A stretch of DNA of 64,000 bases from Parvimonas sp. oral taxon 110 str. F0139 (GTDB taxonomy: Bacteria; Bacillota; Clostridia; Tissierellales; Peptoniphilaceae), in contig NZ_AFII01000002.1 of assembly GCF_000214475.1 (NCBI RefSeq), positions 1 to 64,000 on the forward strand, in the 5' to 3' direction. The notes below the pieces were generated by a model. It did not search any database. It saw only the letters and a program-made list of their open reading frames with translations, and was not told the origin of the DNA. This document shows positions 44,282 through 54,293 of this stretch, piece by piece. Numbering within the stretch: the stretch's first letter is position 1; each line of letters starts with the position of its first letter. The translations under genes and the position numbers were made by a program.

Positions 44282-45335
44282 TATCTTAAGAAACTTGGAA
44301 TATCTAACTCTAATCCATCATCTTTTTTATCTGATGCAAGTTTTTTTCAATACCGGATGATTTTCTAATTCCACCTGCTACAAGAGGGTCAAATCCAGTA
44401 GCTATAACAGTAATCTTAATATCATCTCCAAGAGATTCATCAACACCTGTACCGAAAATTACATTTGCATCTCCATCTATTGCTTCTCTAATTAATTCGG
44501 CAGCTTCATGAGCTTCAAAAAGTCCAACATTAGCTGCAGTAACATTAAGAAGAACAGCACTTGCTCCATCTATAGAAGTTTCAAGTAATGGACTGTTAAT
44601 TGCCATTTTAGCAGCTTCAACAGCTCTATTATCTCCACTTGCAATACCAATACCCATATGAGCAACACCTTGATCTTGCATTACTGATTTAACATCTGCA
44701 AAATCTAAATTAATTATACTAGGAATAGCAATTAAATCTGAAATACCTTGAATACCATTCATTAGAACTTCATCTGCCATAGCAAAAGCTTCTAACATTG
44801 TTGTTCTCTTTTCAGAAATTTGAATCAATTTATCATTTGGAATAGTAATTAATGTATCTACTTTTTCTTTAAGTGCTTCAATTCCTTGTTCAGCTTGAAC
44901 AGCTCTTTTTTTACCTTCAAATGTAAATGGTTTAGTAACTACACCAACAGTTAAAACGCCCATTTCCTTTGCAATGCCAGCAACTACTGGAGCAGCACCT
45001 GTACCAGTTCCACCACCCATTCCAGCAGTAATAAATACCATATCAGTTCCTTCAAGAGATTTCATTATTTCTTCTTTACTTTCTTCAGCTGCTTTTTCTC
45101 CAATTGATGGGTTAGCTCCTGCACCAAGTCCTCTTGTTAACTTTTCTCCTATTTGAATTTTTGTTTCTATGTCAATAGAATTTAAAATTTGTCTATCAGT
45201 ATTTACTGCAACGAAATCAACACCTCTTAAACCAGATTGTTTCATTCTTGAGATAGCGTTGTTTCCACCACCACCTATACCAAAGACTTTAATTTTAGCT
45301 AAGCCACTTCCACATACTTCCATTTCAAATGCCAT
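44281..45335 (-). CDS. ftsZ: cell division protein FtsZ, frameshifted near its end
   Basis: FtsZ is the tubulin-like GTPase that forms the division ring. The protein has GGGGNNA (21-27) and the tubulin signature GGGTGTG (107-113). The open frame ends in HQIKKMMD. One base added to the seven-base run at 44341-44347 gives [14 protein letters not shown] and then [10 protein letters not shown], the conserved C-terminal peptide that binds partners such as SepF and FtsA. The restored length is about 351 residues. AGGAGG precedes the ATG. A TATAAT at 45387-45392 may give it its own promoter, though the -35 is poor. No ftsA lies beside it. Confidence 0.96.
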
Positions 45336-45415
45336 TTTAATTTCCTCCTATATTCTTTTCTACTTATTTTTTAGGTAACCATTGTTATTATACTAAATTT
45401 TTAAATAAAATTCCA

Positions 45416-46918
45416 CTATTTTTTTACTATTATTGGATTATCTCCAACATTTAATATAATTTCTTTTGCATTTATTCCTTCTACTTGAATTTTCTTAAGT
45501 AAAATTCCAATTATTTGTGTCTTTTTTGCATAATCATTTAAATCACCAAATGTAACTTTTAAAGAATTTTTCATTTGGATTACTATTTCTTTATCATTTG
45601 TAAAGTCAATACTAACTACATTTGGATAATATTCTTTGGACAAAATGTCTACTAAGAATTTAACTTTAGTAGTATCATTTGAAAAATCTTCTCCAACTTT
45701 TAAATCAGTTTCTGAAATTCCCTTTAACTGAGCTCCTGATGCCTTAGAATTGTCAGTTGCAACCTCTTTTACCTTACCGTAATTATCAATAGTTGTTAAC
45801 CCGCTAGCAGTATTAATATAAGAACTAACATAATTTTCTTTTACTTCTATTTCAATTATATTAGGATAATTTTTTCTAACCTTTACATTCTCAATATTTG
45901 AAAGAGCCTTTAAATTTTTTTCAATTTTACTAGAAGATGTTAAAAATATATTATCTCCAATATTTACACCACTTTTAGAAACTATAAGTTCTTTTTCATT
46001 TGCTACATTTCCAACTACTTTTACATAATCAATCTTAAATAAATCATGAGTAAGTCCAAAATAAACCATTATCCCTGCACAGGCCAATAAAAAAGTTAAC
46101 ATAAACTTCAAGAAAAGTCTTAATCCTCTTTTTCTCTTCTTTTTATTACCTTTTTTATCTATATAATACTCATCATCATCTTCTTCGTCATCATCATCTT
46201 TTGATTCATTATGACTATCAATAACTTCATCATAATAATTTGCCTTTTGATTTACGTTCACATAAGTAGTTTGAGTCATATCAATATCATTATCTAGACT
46301 GCCAAAATCATCATCTTCTTCAGTATTATTTTCTTCCATACTTCCAAAGTCGTCATCATCATCTGATTCATTAGCTACAACTTGACTAGTTTCAAATAAT
46401 GATTCATAATTACTTTCTTTACTTGATTCTTCTGTATTAGCTATATCATATTGATTAAAAATTGAACCTTCTTCTCCATTTTCTTCATCATAAAAAAGAT
46501 TTTCAGATGCTTCTTTTTGTGTAATGCTTTCATTGGATTCCAAACTGCCAAAATCATCATCTTCTAACTCAACTTGTTTATCTGAATTAGTATCATTCAA
46601 ATTTAAATAGCTAGAACTTTGAAATTCATTTTCTGCCATATTTTCTTTTTCAGGAATTTCTTGAATAACTTCATCTTCAATATTATCATTAGAAGAAAAA
46701 GTGTCTTCCCCCATTTCTTCAGAAACAGGATGTTCTTTCTCGTAATTTAATTTTTCAAAATCTACACTTTTGAAATCTTCAAAAAAAGATTCATCCAAAA
46801 CATTACTGCTAGCCTTTAACTTATCATATTCGTAAAATTCATCATTTACTGAACTATCAGAATTGTTACTCTTTACAAATATTTTAGGCTTCTTACCTTT
46901 TCTGTTATCTCCAGCCAT
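45416..46918 (-). CDS. ftsQ: cell division protein FtsQ/DivIB with long acidic N-terminus
   Basis: FtsQ/DivIB links early and late division proteins. Here a 260-residue, strongly acidic cytoplasmic region comes first, then a membrane helix at about 266-288, a POTRA domain (about 294-365: FKIDYVKVVGN onward) and the beta domain. Ordinary DivIB has a cytoplasmic part of a few tens to about 200 residues, so this one is long. It carries three copies of a DDDFGS(L/M) motif near 120-127, 186-194 and 201-208. It starts two bases after murG. The POTRA/TM assignment is firm, the role of the acidic repeats unknown. Confidence 0.88.
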   Translation of the reverse strand: MAGDNRKGKKPKIFVKSNNSDSSVNDEFYEYDKLKASSNVLDESFFEDFKSVDFEKLNYEKEHPVSEEMGEDTFSSNDNIEDEVIQEIPEKENMAENEFQSSSYLNLNDTNSDKQVELEDDDFGSLESNESITQKEASENLFYDEENGEEGSIFNQYDIANTEESSKESNYESLFETSQVVANESDDDDDFGSMEENNTEEDDDFGSLDNDIDMTQTTYVNVNQKANYYDEVIDSHNESKDDDDEEDDDEYYIDKKGNKKKRKRGLRLFLKFMLTFLLACAGIMVYFGLTHDLFKIDYVKVVGNVANEKELIVSKSGVNIGDNIFLTSSSKIEKNLKALSNIENVKVRKNYPNIIEIEVKENYVSSYINTASGLTTIDNYGKVKEVATDNSKASGAQLKGISETDLKVGEDFSNDTTKVKFLVDILSKEYYPNVVSIDFTNDKEIVIQMKNSLKVTFGDLNDYAKKTQIIGILLKKIQVEGINAKEIILNVGDNPIIVKK

Positions 46919-46920
46919 AT

Positions 46921-48029
46921 CTATCTCCCTTTAAATTTATCATAAAAAATTGAAACAAAATCATTTACTGCATTAGGAGTTGCTAACTTCTTTGCACTAT
47001 CTTTCATTTGTTCAAGTTTATTATTGTCAAAAATTATTTTTTCTATATTTTCCCATAATAAATCAGAATTTAAGTCTTTTTCGAGTATAAGCTCAGCAGC
47101 ACCAATATCTTTATACGCTCTTGCATTAAATTCTTGGTGATTTTCTGTAGTATATGCTTTTGGTATTAGTATACTTGCTAAGCCTATTTTTGATATTTCA
47201 GCTAATGTTATTGCTCCAGAACTTGTTATAACCAAATCTGAAACTCCATAAGCTTTATCCATTTCAATCATATACGGCAAAATTTTTACATTCTTTCCTA
47301 ATTTTATATTTTTATTTTTTATATCTTCTAAAAATTTATCATAATTGCTTTTTCCAGTTACGTGAATTAAAGAAATTTTATTATTATCATAGAATTTATC
47401 TAAAATTCCTAAAATTGCTTTATTAAGCTCTTCACTACCGTTACTTCCCCCAAAAGAAAAAATATTCTTGGAATTTTCATCAAGTTCAAAATATTTTAAT
47501 GATTCTTCTCTATTCAAATTTTGAAATCTATTTCTAATTGGATTTCCAGTAACTACACATTTCTCATTATTCTTAAAAAATTTTATTGATTCTTTAAATG
47601 TAACAGCCATTGAATCTACATATCTAGATAAGATTCTATTAGTTATTCCAGGATAACTATTTTGTTCGTGAAATATTGTATAAATTCCAAGTTTATGCGC
47701 TTTATACAAAACTGGTCCTGTTACAAACCCCCCTGTTCCTATTGCAATATCTGGTTTAAACTCCTTCAATATCTTCTTTGCTTGTGATAGTCCTTTAAAC
47801 AGAATAAAAATTGATTTAAAAAACTTTTTATTAATTTTTCTTGGTAATCCCATTACTTCAATTGATTTAAAATTTATATTCAAACTTGGAATTAATTCAC
47901 TTTCCATACTGTTCTTAGAACCTATATATAAAATTTCTATATTTTCATCTCTTTTTTTAATTCTTCAATTATCGCAACAGCAGGATATATATGTCCTCCT
48001 GTTCCGCCTCCTGATATTACAACTTTCAT
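46921..48029 (-). CDS. murG: lipid II-forming N-acetylglucosaminyltransferase MurG, frameshifted in this sequence
   Basis: MurG adds GlcNAc to lipid I at the inner face of the membrane. The start [19 protein letters not shown] is the family glycine-rich loop. It lies in a different frame from the rest. One base added to the seven-base run at 47952-47958 gives [24 protein letters not shown] and joins both into about 369 residues. Later motifs such as TGNPIRNRF and [10 protein letters not shown] are present. AAAGGGAG precedes the ATG at 48029, which lies next to the ftsW stop. Confidence 0.95.
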
Positions 48030-48030
48030 A

Positions 48031-49134
48031 TTATCTCCCTTTAGTATCATGTCTAACAATTCCTAGAATAATTCCAATCATTATTGAAGTCATAACCAAT
48101 GATGAACCACCGTAACTTACAAAAGGTAAAGTTACTCCTGTTGGAGGAATTGACCCAGTAGCTGTTCCAATATTGACTAATGTTTGTAATCCTATTGAAA
48201 ATGTTATTCCTAGTATTACCATTCTTCCATATAAGTTCTTAATATTTCTTGAAATCATTATTCCTAAATATGCCAAGTAAATATATACTCCAATTAAGAA
48301 CACAGAACCTATAAATCCAAATTCTTCTGCAATAGTTGCAAAAATAAAATCATTATGAGCTTCTGATAAAGTATACTTTTGTCTTCCATTTCCTAAACCA
48401 ACACCTAGAAGAGATCCATTTGTTATAGCAAAAAGAGACTTTATAAGTTGCCAAGATTTTGAATCTCTATACTTTAAAGGATTTATAAAAGCTTGAATTC
48501 TACTAGTTCTACTATATCCTGAATTTAATAAATATATTACTCCAAAACTCGCAATAGATATTCCAAGTCCAGAAAACATTATTGCCTTTTTGTCCATACC
48601 AGCTATTATATACATAGCTGTTATAGTCCCTATAATTATCAATGTATTCGAAAAATCAGGTTGAATCATAACAGAGAATGATGCTAACCCAACAATTACT
48701 AAATATTTAAAAAATACATTTTTAAAAGTAAAATTATTTTTATATTTATCAATAATATATGCCATTAACATTATAGATGCAATTTTCATGAAATCAGAAG
48801 GCATAAATGTTAAAGGTCCTATTTTTATCCATCTTCTCGCATTATAAACATTAATTCCTATTGGAGAATACACTAAAAAACCCATTAAAAAAACTAATAT
48901 AAAAATTATTTTACTATATTTTTTTAATTTCAAAATATTCACTTGTGAAAAAATAAATATCGATATAATAGATAAAGCTACAAATAATGTATGCTTTTTT
49001 ATTATTTCTATTTCATTTCCTTTTAGTCTATAGCTATATGGCCAACTTGTACTAAATACCATTATACCTCCAAACAGAAGTAGAAATAGTACAACCATGA
49101 CTAATTTCTTAGTGTATTTATCATATTTATTCAT
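48031..49134 (-). CDS. ftsW: peptidoglycan polymerase FtsW
   Basis: This SEDS-family glycosyltransferase makes septal glycan strands with its partner PBP. The 367-residue protein has about ten membrane helices and the SEDS segments [15 protein letters not shown] and [10 protein letters not shown], plus [16 protein letters not shown]. Its ATG overlaps the murD stop as TAATG. It stands between murD and murG, as in many Firmicutes. Confidence 0.95.
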   Translation of the reverse strand: MNKYDKYTKKLVMVVLFLLLFGGIMVFSTSWPYSYRLKGNEIEIIKKHTLFVALSIISIFIFSQVNILKLKKYSKIIFILVFLMGFLVYSPIGINVYNARRWIKIGPLTFMPSDFMKIASIMLMAYIIDKYKNNFTFKNVFFKYLVIVGLASFSVMIQPDFSNTLIIIGTITAMYIIAGMDKKAIMFSGLGISIASFGVIYLLNSGYSRTSRIQAFINPLKYRDSKSWQLIKSLFAITNGSLLGVGLGNGRQKYTLSEAHNDFIFATIAEEFGFIGSVFLIGVYIYLAYLGIMISRNIKNLYGRMVILGITFSIGLQTLVNIGTATGSIPPTGVTLPFVSYGGSSLVMTSIMIGIILGIVRHDTKGR

Positions 49135-50459
49135 TATAATTCATTTACCAACTTCTTAAATAAATTTCCTCTTTCTTCATAGCTTTTAAACATATCCCAA
49201 CTTGCAGAAGCAGGAGAAAGTAAAACATTATCACCTCTTTCAGCAATTTCAATACATTTTTCTATAACTTCTTTATAATCATTAACAATTATATTATTTT
49301 CAAACCCATTCTTCTTTGCAGTATCATAAAATTTATATTTTGTATCTCCAACTAAAATTAATGCCTTTACCTTTCCATTAAAACTTTCAAATAACGGATT
49401 AAAATCAACATTTTTATCATAACCACCTAAAATTAATATTATAGGTTTTTCTAAAGCCTCAATAGCTTTTATAGTTGAATCTACATTTGTTCCTTTAGAA
49501 TCATTATAAAATTTTATTCCATTAAAATCTCTAACGAACTCAATTCTATGTTCAACGCCACCAAAATTTTTACATGCAAAAATTATGGTATCCATAATTA
49601 TACCATAATTATAACAGATTGCCAAAGAAATTAAAACATTTTGAGCATTATGCTTTCCTAAAATTTTTAAATCTTTCATAGAAAATAGCTTTTTATCATT
49701 GTGATAAAAATTATTTTCACTTAAATAAAAGTCTGCATTTTTATTATTTAAAGAAATTTTTGTTACATTAGTATTTTCTACATTAATCTTACCTAAAATT
49801 TCATCATCAATATTTAAAATAAGATTTCCATTTTTATCCATATTTTTAAATATTTTTAATTTATCTTCTATATAGTTATCAAAACTTCCATGCCAATCAA
49901 TATGATCTGGAGTAATATTTCCTATAGAAGCAATATAAGGTTTAAAATTTTCAATATTATGTAGCTGAAAACTGCTAACTTCTATAATATTTACAGTTTC
50001 ATCATCTGAATTAAAAATCTCCCAAAGCATTCCTATTCCGATATTTCCAACCACTCTTGATTTAATATTTGCAGTTTTAAAAATTTCCCCAACTAAAGTT
50101 GTTGTAGTAGTTTTCCCGTTTGTCCCAGTTATCGCAATTATTTTTCTTTTTGGAAATAGTGTATATGCTAATTCCAAGTCAGTATAAACAGGAACTTTTC
50201 TAGAAGTAAAATATTCTATTATTTCATTAGAAGGTTTAATTCCGGGACTTTTAACTATAAAATCAAATGTGTAATCTTTATAATTTTTTATGAATTTATA
50301 ATTATACCTTTCAAGATTTTCAAAAACATTTTGTAATTCTGATTTTTCCTTATCATCATAACAGTAAACGTCCGCATTTAATGAGCACAGTGTTTTTATA
50401 GTTGAAATTCCTGATAAACCTAATCCAATAACTAAAACTTTTTTATTTAAAATTTCCAT
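49134..50459 (-). CDS. murD: UDP-N-acetylmuramoylalanine-D-glutamate ligase
   Basis: MurD adds D-glutamate to UDP-MurNAc-L-Ala in the cytoplasm. The 441-residue protein has the Mur ligase ATP loop GTNGKTTTT, the N-terminal Rossmann region VLVIGLGLSGIST, HRIEFV and YNDSKGTN. The length is normal. It follows mraY, and its neighbours murE, murF and murC are not in this cluster. AGGAG precedes the ATG. Confidence 0.96.
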   Translation of the reverse strand: MEILNKKVLVIGLGLSGISTIKTLCSLNADVYCYDDKEKSELQNVFENLERYNYKFIKNYKDYTFDFIVKSPGIKPSNEIIEYFTSRKVPVYTDLELAYTLFPKRKIIAITGTNGKTTTTTLVGEIFKTANIKSRVVGNIGIGMLWEIFNSDDETVNIIEVSSFQLHNIENFKPYIASIGNITPDHIDWHGSFDNYIEDKLKIFKNMDKNGNLILNIDDEILGKINVENTNVTKISLNNKNADFYLSENNFYHNDKKLFSMKDLKILGKHNAQNVLISLAICYNYGIIMDTIIFACKNFGGVEHRIEFVRDFNGIKFYNDSKGTNVDSTIKAIEALEKPIILILGGYDKNVDFNPLFESFNGKVKALILVGDTKYKFYDTAKKNGFENNIIVNDYKEVIEKCIEIAERGDNVLLSPASASWDMFKSYEERGNLFKKLVNEL

Positions 50460-50472
50460 AAAACACTCCTAA

Positions 50473-51444
50473 TTAAATACGAAAGAAAAGATAGACAGCT
50501 ATAATTGACAATAGACCGCTGATTACTGCAAAAGCTGTAACAATTTGAGGTTCTTTATATCCCTTTAATTCATAATGATGATGTATCGGACTCATCAAGA
50601 AAACTCTTTTTTTATTTCTAGTTTTATAACTAACTACTTGAATGATAACTGATAGTGCTTCCATCACATATATTCCACCAATAATAGGTAAATAAAAAAT
50701 CATTCCATTTAATATACATATTGTGGCTATTGCACCGCCTAAAGCCATAGAGCCAGTATCTCCCATAAATACTCTAGCCGGATAAGAATTAAACATAACA
50801 AATCCCATTAAACTTGCCATAAATACTAGTGAGAAAACCCCAACGCTCGGGAATCTTGATGCACTTATAACAGCTAGTCCTAAAAACACAGGAATTGAAA
50901 CAGAAGATGAAAGACCGTCTAATCCATCTGTTAAATTAGTTGCATTTGCCGTTCCTATCATTACAAAAATTAATATAGGATAAATAAACCATCCAAAATT
51001 AACTGCACCTTTTACAAAAGGAATTAATTGATATCTTAAATCTGTTCCTACTACCTTCTCTATGAATATAATTACAGCTATACTTATTACAAATTGAATT
51101 ACTAATTTTTGAATTTCAGTAAGACCTAATGATCTTTTCATAATAAGTTTAAAGAAATCATCTAAAAATCCTATTAATGTAAAACCTAACATTCCAATCA
51201 ATACTGCAAATACTTCTTTAGAAAAATTACCTAAACAAACTGTTGTAAGAATTATTGCAATTACAAAAAACACTCCACCCATTGTAGGTGTTCCTGCTTT
51301 AGACAAATGACTTTGCGGACCATCATCTCTAATATTTTGACCCAGTTTAAATTTTCTTAAATATGGAATAGAAACTTTTGCTATAAAAATTGTTAGAAAA
51401 AAACTAACTAAAATACTCCATATTGTAAAATTTGTTATTCTCAT
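50473..51444 (-). CDS. mraY: phospho-N-acetylmuramoyl-pentapeptide transferase
   Basis: MraY makes lipid I from UDP-MurNAc-pentapeptide and undecaprenyl phosphate. The 323-residue membrane protein has about ten helices and the diagnostic stretches GTPTMGG, NATNLTDGLDGL and the C-terminal HHHYEL histidine cluster (SPIHHHYELKG). AGGAG precedes the ATG. Confidence 0.96.
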   Translation of the reverse strand: MRITNFTIWSILVSFFLTIFIAKVSIPYLRKFKLGQNIRDDGPQSHLSKAGTPTMGGVFFVIAIILTTVCLGNFSKEVFAVLIGMLGFTLIGFLDDFFKLIMKRSLGLTEIQKLVIQFVISIAVIIFIEKVVGTDLRYQLIPFVKGAVNFGWFIYPILIFVMIGTANATNLTDGLDGLSSSVSIPVFLGLAVISASRFPSVGVFSLVFMASLMGFVMFNSYPARVFMGDTGSMALGGAIATICILNGMIFYLPIIGGIYVMEALSVIIQVVSYKTRNKKRVFLMSPIHHHYELKGYKEPQIVTAFAVISGLLSIIAVYLFFRI

Positions 51445-51461
51445 TTATTTCATCTCCTAAA

Positions 51462-53885
51462 TTAATCTTCAAAGGTTAAAACTAGCTCTTCGTCTTTTGA
51501 AATATAACTTCCAATTTCTTTATTAGAGGAGACGAATTTTCCTTTGCCACCTGAAGTTTTGTATTTATATCCCATTTTATTTACAACATCCATCGCTTGA
51601 TCATAATTCATTTTTGAAAAATCAACAACTAACAATTTTTCCTTTTCATCATCCGATAGAGTTAAATTTACTGTACTACCCTCAACTAAGTTCTTTTCTG
51701 GTTCTTCACTTTGAGCAGTCACAATTGATTTTGGTGAGCTAGAACCTTCTACACTATAATTTAAAAATTGTCCTTTTAAAATTTCGGATGCATATTCTAA
51801 AGTTAGACCTTTAACATCTGGAACTTTTGTTCTTTTAACGATTCCAGTATTATCATTTGTTTTAGTTATTTGTTTATATTCGGCAATTTCTTCTGCTAAT
51901 TTTTTAGCCAAAGGAGCACACGCACTTGTACCACCTACATTCACCTTTGGCTCATCAAATACAATTAAAATGCTGTATTTTGGATTTTCAATTGGAAAAG
52001 CTATATATAATGAAGCAATTGTCTTTTGATCATCGTATTTACCATTTACCGCTTTTATTGTCGTACCAGATTTTCCACCGATTCTTACATTATTAGAATA
52101 TACTTTTTTTACGATGCCATTTGTTACACCATGTTCCATGATTACTCTCATTTTGTCACTTGTTTCTTTTGAGATAATCTGATTTTTAACGATAGCTTCA
52201 TTATCTTTTACTTTAATTTTATTATCTTCATCTTTTTCAACATTCTTAATGTTGATTTGAGGTTCTAATAAATAACCTCCATTAACAACTGCATTTGCAG
52301 CCATAATCATTTGAATAGGTGTTACGGAAATGCCGTGCCCATAACTCATTGTTGCAAGTTCTGCCGCTCCTATATCGGATACAGACTTTGGAATTTGTCC
52401 ATTAGATTCTCCAGGTAAATTAATTCCTGTTTTAGTTCCAAATCCAAAACCATTTATATATCTATAAAACTTGTCTCTTCCTAAATGTCTAACCATTTGA
52501 ACTAAAGCTGGGTTACAGCTATTATCTAAGGCTTCAGTAAATGTTTCTTTTCCATGTGGATTCTGCCAATTAAAACATCTAAGAGTAATCCCTGGTATAT
52601 CTCTTATAAATCCATTACAAAAGAAAGTTGAATCTAAAGTATCTGTCTTTTCTTCTAAAGATGAAGATGCTGTTATAAGTTTAAATACAGAACCTGGTTC
52701 ATAAGCATCACTTACAGCAGGATTTCTCCACATAGAAAATATCTTTTTTAACTTTTCTTTTTCATCTAAGTTTTCAAAACTTTTAAGAGTATTATCGTCA
52801 AGAGGAACGTTAGGATTATTGGTATCATATTTTGGATAACTATCCATTGCTAAAATATCCCCATTTGTGACATCTGAAACAATTACACTCATCTTTATAG
52901 GTTTTTCTTGATCATAATATTGCTTAGCATATTCTGAAACATATTTTTGAATGGTACTATCAATAGTTAAATATAAATCTTTACCATCTTTTGCCTCAAC
53001 AACATCTTCAACTGACTTATTAAGACTTTCTCTAATAACTCTTTTAGATCCATCAGTTCCTGAAAGAGAATCATTTAAATAATTTTCAATTCCACTTTGT
53101 CCACCGTTTTCATTTGCATGACCAACAATAAAAGGTGCCAAAGTTCCATCTATATAGTTTCTACTTTGTTCAATTTCAACACTAATTATTGATGAATTTA
53201 TTTCTTTAATTTCTTTTGCCAATTCAGGACTAATACTCTTTTTTATTTTAAAATTCGTTCCTCTATCAGCTCTGTCAAAAACTTTTTTCTTATCTAGTTC
53301 AAGAGCTGCAAAAATTTCATCTAATTTTTTCTCTTCAGCTTCTTTAGCCTTTTGTGAATATTGTTTAAACTTATCATATTCTAATACTGAGAAATAAACT
53401 TCTCTATTATTATTAACACTAATTATAATTGAATTTTTAGATTTTATAATTGAATTTTGTTCTTCTGTAATATTCTTTTGTATCAATAAATTGTTATATT
53501 GATCAGCTTTTTCTATAATTTCTTCTTTATTTAATTGTAATAATTCAAAGATTTTATCTAGTTTTTGTGTTTCTGTATCTTTAATCTTCCCACTAGATTT
53601 TTTATAACGGTTATAATCAAGAGTAGAAAAATATCCATTATAAACACTAATACTTTTAGCTAAAGTATTCCCGTTCCTATCAAAGATTGTTCCTCTTTTT
53701 GCCTCAAGAGGTGTATAACTAACAGAATCTTTAAATTGTTCAACACTATATTTATTTTTTGAATATAATTGTAAATATGCCAATTTAACAATTATTACAC
53801 TAAAAAGTATGATAAAAATAAAAAATAAAACAGCCGAACGAGAAGAGACTGTTTTATTTTTAATACTATATTTCTTTTTATTCAT
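51462..53885 (-). CDS. division penicillin-binding protein with PASTA domains and duplicated pedestal
   Basis: This is a class B transpeptidase of the FtsI/SpoVD/PBP2x type. It has a membrane helix at about 18-40 and the catalytic motifs SVFK (399-402), SCN (456-458) and KSGT (605-608). One clear PASTA domain (about 688-745) and a second divergent one (751-806) follow. The N-terminal pedestal is unusual: residues about 85-157 and 164-238 are recognisable tandem copies of one module (YFSTLDYNRYK against YFSVLEYDKFK; KLDKIFELLQL against KLDEIFAALEL; NSIISV against SSIISV). With 807 residues it is longer than typical. It lies between ftsL and mraY. It could be named pbpB or spoVD; I leave the symbol open. 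Confidence 0.93.
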   Translation of the reverse strand: MNKKKYSIKNKTVSSRSAVLFFIFIILFSVIIVKLAYLQLYSKNKYSVEQFKDSVSYTPLEAKRGTIFDRNGNTLAKSISVYNGYFSTLDYNRYKKSSGKIKDTETQKLDKIFELLQLNKEEIIEKADQYNNLLIQKNITEEQNSIIKSKNSIIISVNNNREVYFSVLEYDKFKQYSQKAKEAEEKKLDEIFAALELDKKKVFDRADRGTNFKIKKSISPELAKEIKEINSSIISVEIEQSRNYIDGTLAPFIVGHANENGGQSGIENYLNDSLSGTDGSKRVIRESLNKSVEDVVEAKDGKDLYLTIDSTIQKYVSEYAKQYYDQEKPIKMSVIVSDVTNGDILAMDSYPKYDTNNPNVPLDDNTLKSFENLDEKEKLKKIFSMWRNPAVSDAYEPGSVFKLITASSSLEEKTDTLDSTFFCNGFIRDIPGITLRCFNWQNPHGKETFTEALDNSCNPALVQMVRHLGRDKFYRYINGFGFGTKTGINLPGESNGQIPKSVSDIGAAELATMSYGHGISVTPIQMIMAANAVVNGGYLLEPQINIKNVEKDEDNKIKVKDNEAIVKNQIISKETSDKMRVIMEHGVTNGIVKKVYSNNVRIGGKSGTTIKAVNGKYDDQKTIASLYIAFPIENPKYSILIVFDEPKVNVGGTSACAPLAKKLAEEIAEYKQITKTNDNTGIVKRTKVPDVKGLTLEYASEILKGQFLNYSVEGSSSPKSIVTAQSEEPEKNLVEGSTVNLTLSDDEKEKLLVVDFSKMNYDQAMDVVNKMGYKYKTSGGKGKFVSSNKEIGSYISKDEELVLTFED

Positions 53886-53914
53886 TTAAACTCCCCTTGT
53901 CTAAGTTTAAGAAA

Positions 53915-54280
53915 TTAATCAATCTTATCCAAATATTTAACTTGTTCCTTCTTAGGAAAATCCATATTGTAATTAAGTCTTGCAATCTTTGCAATTCTAT
54001 CTACAGATTTATAAGGCTCAAGTTTCATATAATTATCATCTCTTTCTGTTTCTAACGAGCGAATTTCAGAGTTAAGTGTATTTATCATTCTATTTTGTTG
54101 AGCAATATTTAGATATCCATATAAAATTACTACACTAAAAGTTAATGTAATAAAAGTGAATATAAAAAGTGTAATATTTTTATATAAACTGGATTCTCTG
54201 GTAATTCCGTAGGCTTTTTTATTTTTCTCCGAAATTCTCTCGCCTGAAACATTCATATATTTTACTTGAGCCATACTCAT
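53915..54280 (-). CDS. ftsL: cell division protein FtsL-like
   Basis: This small bitopic protein of about 121 residues has one membrane helix at roughly 35-58 and a periplasmic coiled coil (NRMINTLNSEIRSLETERD), the layout of FtsL. AGGAGG is best spaced for the ATG at 54280; the frame opens at 54289, too close to the site. Sequence identity in the family is low, so the call leans on its place between rsmH and the PBP gene. Confidence 0.85.
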   Translation of the reverse strand: MSMAQVKYMNVSGERISEKNKKAYGITRESSLYKNITLFIFTFITLTFSVVILYGYLNIAQQNRMINTLNSEIRSLETERDDNYMKLEPYKSVDRIAKIARLNYNMDFPKKEQVKYLDKID

Positions 54281-54293
54281 ATAAATCATCCTC

